Assembly: GCA_021159265.1 (NCBI GenBank)
Contig: JAGGSD010000295.1
Location: 1 to 6,184, forward strand
DNA: 6,184 nucleotides
Reading direction: 5' to 3'
From: Syntrophobacterales bacterium
GTDB lineage: Bacteria; Desulfobacterota; Syntrophia; Syntrophales; UBA6807
Numbering within the stretch: the first letter of the stretch is position 1; every line of letters starts with the position of its first letter. Shown piece after piece: positions 1 to 4,793 of the stretch. The translations under genes were made by a program, and so were the position numbers. The notes beneath the pieces are model-generated. The model was not told where the DNA came from. It did not search any database and worked only from the letters and a program-made list of their open reading frames with translations.

Positions 1-28
1 GGTTCGACTGAGCGATCGACGGACTGAC

Positions 29-46
29 GGGCGACTAAAGTCGCCC
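29..46. repeat. Perfect 8-bp inverted repeat (GGGCGACT/AGTCGCCC)
   Basis: The arms GGGCGACT (29-36) and AGTCGCCC (39-46) are exact reverse complements separated by AA. The following CCCTAC resembles the edge of a GTAGGGGCGAC-type intergenic repeat that I recall from many environmental bacterial genomes. There is no T-run after it, so it is not a convincing terminator for a gene left of the window. It is probably the remnant or edge of a dispersed repeat cut by the window border. Confidence 0.6.
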
Positions 47-132
47 CTACCCCCGCTATTTTAATAAATGTTAAGTAATATGAAACACTTGTAACACATT
101 TGCAGATTTGAGTTACTTGGAAGTCCACGCCG

Positions 133-203
133 TGTCATTCTGAGGAGCGGAGCGACGAAGAATCTCAATAATATCAGATTCTTCGCTATCGCTCAGAATG
201 ACA
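133..203. repeat. 71-bp MITE-like or REP-like inverted repeat
   Basis: The outer arms TGTCATTCTGAG (133-144) and CTCAGAATGACA (192-203) are perfect reverse complements. An inner pair, CGAAGAATCT (156-165) with AGATTCTTCG (176-185), is also perfect. The whole unit can fold into one long interrupted hairpin. It has no coding content. Repeats with GTCATTCTGAG ends are common between genes in several bacterial groups, so this is likely a non-autonomous dispersed element. I see no clear target-site duplication at its edges. Confidence 0.75.
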
Positions 204-218
204 AAAAAGTGTTTTTGT

Positions 219-236
219 GACTTTTTACGAGTCCAT
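219..236 (+). repeat. Dispersed CTTTTTACGAG motif, left copy
   Basis: The 18-mer at 219-236 contains CTTTTTACGAG followed by TCCAT. A near-identical copy lies in the opposite orientation at 6132-6149, where the complement reads CTTTTTACGAG then ACCAT. It lies 16 bp after the 133-203 inverted repeat and may be part of the same composite intergenic element. No function can be assigned from sequence. Confidence 0.55.
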
Positions 237-263
237 TACTTTTTGACAACCAAAATTTTTCCA

Positions 264-292
264 TTGACAAAACCTATGTAAAGTTTTAGCGT
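264..292 (+). promoter_or_regulatory. Candidate promoter for the cimA leader transcript
   Basis: TTGACA at 264-269 is an exact sigma-70 -35 hexamer. A 17-bp spacer leads to TAGCGT (287-292), a weak -10 match (3 of 6). A start near 298-301 would place the leader ORF about 38 nt into the transcript, sensible for an attenuator leader. A second TTGACA at 243-248 has no -10 at good spacing. The -35 is clear and the -10 is poor, so the position is tentative. Confidence 0.4.
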
Positions 293-337
293 AAAAACAC
301 GAAACAGGTTAAGAGACCGGCAGGAAATAAAAGTCTT

Positions 338-418
338 ATGTTTAGAAACATTATAACCATTATTATTACACTCGGTATAATTATCTGGGGGCAAATATGT
401 GACCCGATAATGGTATAG
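338..418 (+). CDS. Isoleucine-rich leader peptide of the cimA attenuator (26 aa)
   Basis: A short ORF starts at ATG 338 and ends at TAG 416-418. Ten of its 26 codons are isoleucine (codons 5, 6, 8, 9, 10, 14, 15, 16, 20 and 24), including the runs ATT-ATT-ATT and ATA-ATT-ATC, against two Thr, one Leu and one Val codon. An AGGA at 322-325 lies 12 nt upstream of the ATG, a usable but long Shine-Dalgarno spacing; no other in-frame start exists nearby. The peptide is hydrophobic and probably has no function as a protein. Like the ilv and thr leader peptides of enterobacteria, its translation would sense charged tRNA: scarcity of Ile-tRNA stalls the ribosome on codons that overlap a base-pairing segment of the leader RNA. 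It ends 25 nt before the terminator hairpin and 85 nt before cimA, an isoleucine-pathway gene. A small membrane peptide is the alternative, but the codon content, RNA structures and neighbour together favour a leader. Confidence 0.8.
   Translation: MFRNIITIIITLGIIIWGQICDPIMV
376..415 (+). promoter_or_regulatory. Attenuator 1:2 hairpin (pause or anti-antiterminator)
   Basis: Segment 1 (376-389) pairs with segment 2 (403-415). G387-G389 pair with C403-C405, and after a bulged U386, positions 380-385 pair with 406-411 without interruption. One A-G mismatch (379/412), one G-U pair (378/413) and two A-U pairs complete the stem. Segment 1 coincides with leader codons 14-17 (Ile-Ile-Ile-Trp). A ribosome waiting for Ile-tRNA at codons 14-16 would melt this hairpin while leaving segment 2 free. 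With no translation, the hairpin would occupy segment 2 and favour termination. Confidence 0.65.
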
Positions 419-462
419 TTTCTTAACAAAGAGATTAAAAAAAGAAAATCCGTTATCAGGTT
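401..462 (+). promoter_or_regulatory. Attenuator 2:3 antiterminator pairing
   Basis: Segment 2 (401-413, around CCCGATAATGG) pairs with segment 3 (450-462, around CCGTTATCAGG). Twelve of 13 positions pair, two of them G-U, with one C-A mismatch (405/458) and a loop of 36 nt. This pairing uses the 5' arm of the 443-481 terminator, so the two cannot coexist. Segment 2 overlaps the last leader codons and precedes the leader stop. A ribosome that reaches the stop would cover segment 2 and prevent antitermination, so cimA would be expressed only when the ribosome is held back on the Ile codons. Confidence 0.7.
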
Positions 463-481
463 TACTGGTAACGGATTTTCT
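443..481 (+). terminator. Intrinsic terminator of the cimA attenuator (3:4 hairpin)
   Basis: The 13-bp arms AGAAAATCCGTTA (443-455) and TAACGGATTTTCT (469-481) are perfect reverse complements. The stem continues through a T-G wobble (456/468) and CAG/CTG (457-459 with 465-467) to a GTTTA loop. The GC-containing core is 449-475, followed by TTTTCTGGTTT as the U-rich tail. On the minus strand the same hairpin is followed by seven T, so it could also stop antisense transcription. It ends 5 nt before the cimA Shine-Dalgarno sequence, so it must be prevented from forming for cimA to be transcribed from the upstream promoter. Confidence 0.8.
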
Positions 482-486
482 GGTTT

Positions 487-492
487 AAGGAG
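487..492 (+). promoter_or_regulatory. Ribosome binding site deciding the cimA start
   Basis: AAGGAG lies at 487-492. A GTG at 492 overlaps it and an ATG at 495 is only 2 nt away, both too close to be used efficiently. The ATG at 504 is 11 nt downstream, slightly long but usable. It gives the N-terminus MKKWDVLIYDTTLRDGTQ, which fits the family, so 504 is preferred. Confidence 0.7.
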
Positions 493-503
493 TGATGATC
501 GTT

Positions 504-2093
504 ATGAAAAAGTGGGATGTTTTGATCTATGACACAACATTGAGGGACGGAACACAGGGAGAACAGATAAATTTTTCCGCGGAGGAAAAACTGAGAATCG
601 CGCAAAGGCTGGATGATGTGGGTTTCCAGTATATCGAAGGCGGCTGGCCGGGATCCAATCCAAAAGACATGCGCTTCTTTGAAATGGCACGGGGTGTGAA
701 TTTCAAAAATGCGCGTCTCGCAGCCTTTGGCAGCACAAGGAAAGCCGGTCTCTCCGTTGAGGATTGTCCTAACATTCAGGCATTGCTTAAGGCCGATACA
801 CATGTTGTGACCATTTTTGGAAAAACGTGGGATTTTCATGTTACGGAAATCCTGGGAATATCCCTCGAAGAAAATCTGTCCATTATTTATGAATCAGTAA
901 ATTATCTCAAGTCTCAGGGGAAAGAAGTGATCTACGATGCAGAGCACTTTTTTGATGGGTACAAGAATAATCCTGAATATGCCTTAAAGACAATACAGTC
1001 GGCTTTTTCAGCCGGCGCTGATATGATCGTTCCCTGTGATACCAACGGTGGGACACTCCCCTGGGAGGTGGAAGAGAGCATCAAATCGATAATATCTCTC
1101 GTTCCACCGGATCAACTTGGTATCCACGCACACAATGATTGCGGCCTGGCCGTGGCAAATTCCCTGTCAGCCGTTGCTCTGGGCGTAAGAATGGTCCAGG
1201 GAACGGTCAATGGTTATGGTGAACGCTGTGGGAATGCAGATTTAATTTCCATTATCGGCAATGTAGATATAAAGATGGACAAGAGATGCCTCCCTGAATC
1301 ATCTATTCCATATCTTACCAATCTTTCCCGCTTTGTGAGTGATGTGGCAAATGTTCCGCCCGTTAATAGCAGACCTTTTGTCGGGCGGAGCGCATTTGCC
1401 CATAAGGGAGGCGTTCATGTAGCTGCAATTTTAAAAAACCCCCTTGCTTACGAACACACTGATCCCACAATCGTGGGGAACCAGCGCAGAGTGGTCGTTT
1501 CCGATCTTTCCGGGAAAAGCAATATAGAATACAAGGCGAAGGAATTCGGTATTTACTTGGAGAAAGATAATAACATCAGTAAAAAGATTGTCCGGGAGAT
1601 AAAAAAAATGGAGGATCAGGGGTATCAGTTTGACGCGGCTGATGGTTCACTTGCGCTACTAATAAAAAAAGCAATCGGCAAATTTGAAGAACCTTTTACT
1701 CTGGAGTCCTTCCGAGTCATTGATGAAAAGATAAAGGATAAATCATATCATTCTCAGGCGACAATCAAGGTCTCGGTTGGCAATGAACACGAGATCACCG
1801 CTGCGGAAGGTAATGGTCCTGTTCATGCCCTTGACAACGCTTTAAGAAAGGTACTGCTGAAATTCTATCCGCAAATTAATGACGTGCATCTGGTTGATTT
1901 TAAAGTCAGAATACTGGAAGGTAGCGAGGGCACTGCCGCAAAAGTAAGGGTATTGCTGGAGTCAAGGGATAAAGATGAGATCTGGAACACTATCGGGGTT
2001 TCTACAAATGTGATTGAGGCGAGCTGGCAGGCCCTGGTCGACAGTATGCAGTACAAATTGAGCAAGGGAGGGTCGCGGGCAACAACCCGTTGA
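504..2093 (+). CDS. cimA: (R)-citramalate synthase
   Basis: This 529-aa enzyme condenses acetyl-CoA with pyruvate to (R)-citramalate in the cytoplasm. It is the first step of the threonine-independent route to 2-oxobutyrate and isoleucine, completed by LeuCD and LeuB. Residues about 5-275 form the HMGL-like TIM barrel, with the opening motif DTTLRDGTQ (10-18). The metal and catalytic positions are present: D15, H208 and H210 in HAHND, and N244 in ERCGNAD. R14 is the conserved arginine of the family. A linker with SAFAHKGGVH follows. The C-terminal LeuA-type dimerisation and allosteric domain (about 395-520) carries GNGPV at 436-440 and is where isoleucine feedback would act. The length (about 530 aa) and the DAEHFFDGYK stretch fit the Geobacter/Leptospira-type CimA rather than 2-isopropylmalate or homocitrate synthase; I infer this from remembered family patterns. 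The gene is intact. It is preceded by an Ile-rich attenuator and followed by a convergent gene 19 bp away, so it is probably monocistronic. Confidence 0.93.
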   Translation: MKKWDVLIYDTTLRDGTQGEQINFSAEEKLRIAQRLDDVGFQYIEGGWPGSNPKDMRFFEMARGVNFKNARLAAFGSTRKAGLSVEDCPNIQALLKADTHVVTIFGKTWDFHVTEILGISLEENLSIIYESVNYLKSQGKEVIYDAEHFFDGYKNNPEYALKTIQSAFSAGADMIVPCDTNGGTLPWEVEESIKSIISLVPPDQLGIHAHNDCGLAVANSLSAVALGVRMVQGTVNGYGERCGNADLISIIGNVDIKMDKRCLPESSIPYLTNLSRFVSDVANVPPVNSRPFVGRSAFAHKGGVHVAAILKNPLAYEHTDPTIVGNQRRVVVSDLSGKSNIEYKAKEFGIYLEKDNNISKKIVREIKKMEDQGYQFDAADGSLALLIKKAIGKFEEPFTLESFRVIDEKIKDKSYHSQATIKVSVGNEHEITAAEGNGPVHALDNALRKVLLKFYPQINDVHLVDFKVRILEGSEGTAAKVRVLLESRDKDEIWNTIGVSTNVIEASWQALVDSMQYKLSKGGSRATTR

Positions 2094-2112
2094 GATGTGA
2101 CCTCTGTCAGGT
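2094..2112. other. Convergent junction between cimA and the barrel gene
   Basis: The two genes end tail to tail with 19 bp between stop codons. The only structures are a 4-bp CGGG/CCCG stem inside the end of cimA and a 4-bp ACCT/AGGT stem (2100-2112). Neither is a convincing terminator, so the transcripts may overlap or end by Rho. Confidence 0.5.
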
Positions 2113-3441
2113 TTAATCAAACAGGTTTGCCGCGTCAAAATAATAACGCGCTCTAAATTCGATGCGGTAGTCGTTCTGCTTCTCTCCGAATTCGGAGTTG
2201 TCGGACCCTGTGAGGAAACCGGCCTTCAGCCGCAATTCGAGGTTTGTAATTCCCGTATAAAGAATCTCTGGTGAAAGAGAATAACTTTTATCATTAATAT
2301 TGTATATGCATGTAATAGATGGTGTGAAATAGAGAATATCGAATGGCTCTTTCTGTGTGATACGCAGGTACATATAGTCCCTCATGGGATTCTGCCTTCC
2401 ATAACTGCCCTCGGTCATTGTTTTTGCCTTCTTCAGGAGTGTTTCATCACTTGACGAAACGTATGAATTGTAGCCGTTGTCCACGAGGTTGAAAAAACCC
2501 TCTATCTCTTCTCCGGTAAATCCCGTTCCGTTCCGGTAATATTCACAAATGAAGGTCGTATCAGATTCCGCGAGATACCTGATGCCCAAAAGATAACTTT
2601 TTACGTCACAAGTTGTCTCTGTTTTATTGCCGGCACTGTCGATGGTCTTTTTTGTTATGTCATCGATGTATGCGAACTCACCATGGATTTCAAAGTTTGA
2701 GGTTATATTTCTGGAAAAGTCCGCTCCGAAACGGGAAGGTTTGCTGTTTCCCTTCAGAAACATGAAATCAAGATCCGTATCATAGAGGAGAAGATAGAGT
2801 TTACCAGCATAATTTGTGTTGTTTCGCTCGCCGAATTCGCTGTTTACATGTTCATACACGGGAATCACAACGGGAGTGACGGATATGGTCTGCAGCGGTC
2901 CGGAGAAACTCTTTATGTAATCTGCCGATGCCATGATATATCCTTCAAGGGCAAGGTCGGGATCATCTGGATTCTTCGACCGGCCGATGAATGCCACGGG
3001 ATTCCACGCGTAACCCTTCCCCCACTTCAGCGCTTTTTTACCTATGCTGATGTTGAAAATGGAAGATGGTTTGACGGACAGGTATCCTTCATCGATGGTA
3101 ACATCCGTCCTGGATTTGATATCCGACTCCGTTGTATTTATGCTCGACCGGATATAGACCCTTGAAATCCCCTTCTCGTACCCCCCTTTCATTGAGAGCT
3201 TTAAGTCGTATTCATCTAAGTAATCTTTTTCCGGGCGGTTGTAAAAATTGAGTTTGTAAAAGGCGGCATCATGGTCAAGCCGGAAAATTTTCGGCATAAA
3301 TTCCAGATACCCTCCAACAGAGTACGGCTTTTTCTCCATCTCCTTTTCAAATTCTGAAAGGTCAAAGGAGTAGTCATCCTGCGCAAAAGCAAGGAACGGT
3401 ACAAGAAGCAGAATTAACGTTAGAAATTTTATTGATTTCAT
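2113..3441 (-). CDS. Predicted outer-membrane beta-barrel (porin-like) protein
   Basis: This 442-aa protein begins with a clear Sec signal peptide (residues 1-20, cleavage after AFA). The mature part is rich in alternating, aromatic-containing strands with no hydrophobic helices, typical of a monomeric outer-membrane barrel. The C-terminal stretch YRIEFRARYYF resembles a final barrel strand, although the chain continues seven residues further and ends in D. A conserved-looking segment at 134-167 contains KWGKGYAWNP and NPDDPD; the WG...NP pattern recalls porin-like families such as DUF1302, but I cannot assign a family. It is the last gene of the minus-strand cluster, after the LolA-like gene, and may be the outer-membrane end of the same pathway. 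The upstream region holds a structured repeat and no strong Shine-Dalgarno sequence (only a weak GGCAG), so it may be translated less than its neighbours. No convincing terminator lies after its stop. Confidence 0.75.
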   Translation of the reverse strand: MKSIKFLTLILLLVPFLAFAQDDYSFDLSEFEKEMEKKPYSVGGYLEFMPKIFRLDHDAAFYKLNFYNRPEKDYLDEYDLKLSMKGGYEKGISRVYIRSSINTTESDIKSRTDVTIDEGYLSVKPSSIFNISIGKKALKWGKGYAWNPVAFIGRSKNPDDPDLALEGYIMASADYIKSFSGPLQTISVTPVVIPVYEHVNSEFGERNNTNYAGKLYLLLYDTDLDFMFLKGNSKPSRFGADFSRNITSNFEIHGEFAYIDDITKKTIDSAGNKTETTCDVKSYLLGIRYLAESDTTFICEYYRNGTGFTGEEIEGFFNLVDNGYNSYVSSSDETLLKKAKTMTEGSYGRQNPMRDYMYLRITQKEPFDILYFTPSITCIYNINDKSYSLSPEILYTGITNLELRLKAGFLTGSDNSEFGEKQNDYRIEFRARYYFDAANLFD

Positions 3442-3482
3442 TTATCTGCCAAAGTTGATGCGCTCGTAACAAGTCCGAATTT

Positions 3483-3583
3483 CCCCTCCCCTGGTGGGAG
3501 GGGATTAAGGGGAGGGGGACGTAAGTGCATGAAATGATGTTGTATTCACCCTCACCCCAGCCCTCTCCCTTCAAGGGAGAGGG
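3483..3583. repeat. Intercistronic C/G-rich double-hairpin repeat
   Basis: Two perfect inverted repeats lie between the LolA-like and barrel genes: CCCCTCCC/GGGAGGGG (3483-3490 with 3496-3503) and CCCTCTCCCTT/AAGGGAGAGGG (3561-3571 with 3573-3583). A further G-rich run (3509-3518) could pair with either C-rich block. CCCTCACCCCAGCCCTCTCCC-type repeats are dispersed between genes in many bacterial genomes. In the operon mRNA both hairpins would form and could slow decay or lower downstream expression. Translations of this repeat are often mis-annotated as small proteins containing PSPLKGEGWGEG; I do not call one here. Confidence 0.75.
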
Positions 3584-3602
3584 AGGATTGGTTTCTCCAC
3601 CG

Positions 3603-4331
3603 TCAGCGGAGTGAGTCAAGATTCGGCATAAAGGTTATGGTAAAGACCTCGTCATTCAATTCTCGTGCCTTCATCTTTGCGAAGATCATGACGGACTTGT
3701 ATCCCTTGTAAAGGGGGCTGTCGGTTTCGATTACCGCCGGTCGCATGATTCCGCCGCCGAAATCCGTGACATTTTTATAGTAGATGGTCTTTACGAGCAT
3801 GAAGGTTTCGGTAAGGCATTCGATCCTGACGGGGACTAGTTTTTCCTTATTGACCCACATTTTCAGCTTGTCATAGGCAACAGTCTTTGTCTTTGCCTTC
3901 AGGTGCAGGATGTATTCATCGCCGATGTCCTCCATCTTTTCGACGTTGTATTCAGACGAATAGTCGAGTCGCAGTATGTCTGAGTTGTTGAATACGCCGC
4001 CGACCACAGACTGGAGACTGGTGATACGGATCGGCTTCCCCACATTCGGGATATAGAGCCACATGTTTTCACCCAGGCGGAGAGTGCTCCTCCCCTTCTC
4101 GCTTGCCGGGGAAATAAATATGGCGGCAACCTTATCTTTTCCCTTCTTTACGGTGAATAGTATAAATTCCTTTTTTTTGCCGTTTGGCTCGATGTTGATC
4201 AGTTTTTTATATGATTCGTAAGAATCGGGGTTCAGGTTTCTGTCAACCTTTTTCAGGAGTTCGTTGCCGTCTATTGCGTAAACAGGTGTTGCAAACATCA
4301 TCGCTATAAGAAAAATCATGATTTTTCGCAT
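3603..4331 (-). CDS. LolA-like outer membrane lipoprotein-sorting protein
   Basis: This 242-aa protein has a Sec signal peptide (residues 1-19, cleavage after VYA) and is expected in the periplasm. The remaining chain looks like the LolA-like beta-sheet family annotated as outer-membrane lipoprotein-sorting protein (PF17131 type). Its hallmark is WLYIPNVGKPIRI (91-103), followed by the VVGGVFNNSDILRLDY region (109-124) and strands ending near residue 235. Members often sit beside FtsX-type or RND-type exporters and are thought to carry a lipid or lipidated cargo across the periplasm; the cargo here is unknown. Its ATG lies one base after the TAA of the upstream NifX-like gene, with AGGAAGG 7 nt before the start and inside the end of that gene, so the two are probably translationally coupled. 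It is not canonical LolA, which is shorter and shares little sequence. Family assignment is from memory of the motif. Confidence 0.82.
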   Translation of the reverse strand: MRKIMIFLIAMMFATPVYAIDGNELLKKVDRNLNPDSYESYKKLINIEPNGKKKEFILFTVKKGKDKVAAIFISPASEKGRSTLRLGENMWLYIPNVGKPIRITSLQSVVGGVFNNSDILRLDYSSEYNVEKMEDIGDEYILHLKAKTKTVAYDKLKMWVNKEKLVPVRIECLTETFMLVKTIYYKNVTDFGGGIMRPAVIETDSPLYKGYKSVMIFAKMKARELNDEVFTITFMPNLDSLR

Positions 4332-4332
4332 G

Positions 4333-4725
4333 TTACTGCCTTCCTAAAGCCCTTTTTACAGCATCACCCACACTGCCCTTAAATTCAAAATGAGCTATGC
4401 CGCTGTCTTCCAGTGTATTAATCATTTTCGAGCCAAAGTTTCCGGCAATTACTATGATAACACCTTCCCGGGCAAGAAAATTTGCCGCCGAAGGCCCGGC
4501 GCCGCCACTTGCATCCCCGTATGGATTGTCAATAACCCCGGTCAATTTCCCCTCACCGTCAAATATAAGGTAATAAGGACATTTAGCGGCCTTATTGCTT
4601 ACAGATGCCTTTGCGGTCTTATTACTGGACGCGACCGCAATTTTCATCTTTTCCATCTCGGCAGCATTGGCCATAACTGCACAAAGAAACAAGATTGCAA
4701 GGCTTATAAAAAATAATCTTCTCAT
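4333..4725 (-). CDS. Secreted NifX/NifB-like domain protein
   Basis: This 130-aa protein carries a Sec signal peptide (residues 1-21, LFFISLAILFLCAVMANA, cleavage after ANA) followed by one small domain of the dinitrogenase iron-molybdenum cofactor biosynthesis family (PF02579 type, residues about 28-126). Family-like features are the MKIAVAS opening, NPYGDASGGAGP (67-78), the GVIIVIAGNFGSK strand-turn (88-100), and LEDSGI before a final helix. Known relatives are cytoplasmic NifX, NafY and NifB C-terminal domains that bind FeMo-cofactor precursors, plus many small proteins of unknown role. Export to the periplasm is unusual and makes a nitrogenase role here unlikely. No nif gene is present. 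GGAGG (4734-4738) lies 8 nt before the chosen ATG and supports the signal-peptide start; internal ATGs at M24 and M27 lack a comparable site. It is cotranscribed with the LolA-like gene (stop and start 1 bp apart). Its ligand is unknown. Confidence 0.8.
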   Translation of the reverse strand: MRRLFFISLAILFLCAVMANAAEMEKMKIAVASSNKTAKASVSNKAAKCPYYLIFDGEGKLTGVIDNPYGDASGGAGPSAANFLAREGVIIVIAGNFGSKMINTLEDSGIAHFEFKGSVGDAVKRALGRQ

Positions 4726-4793
4726 ATCACATTCCTCCGTATTTTCGCTTTTTCCTAACAGTCTTCAGCCTATTCACCTGAGTTACATTCCTC

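Noticed and set aside
492..503. cimA starts at GTG 492 or ATG 495
   Set aside because: They overlap or nearly touch AAGGAG, and the family N-terminus begins at the 504 ATG.
300..503. T-box or metabolite riboswitch upstream of cimA
   Set aside because: No T-box sequence or known aptamer core was seen. The Ile-rich ORF and alternate stems are fully explained by ribosome-mediated attenuation.
504..2093. 2-isopropylmalate or homocitrate synthase as the identity of the plus-strand gene
   Set aside because: All share the TIM barrel and LeuA domain, but the N-terminal IYDTTLRDGTQGEQ and DAEHFFDGYK patterns and the Ile-rich leader fit citramalate synthase better; a leucine enzyme would be expected to have Leu codons in its leader.
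3374..3619. Minus-strand 81-aa reading frame containing PSPLKGEGWGEG
   Set aside because: It is a translation of the dispersed CCCTCTCCC-type repeat, overlaps the start of the barrel gene, and has no ribosome binding site. It is a common false annotation.
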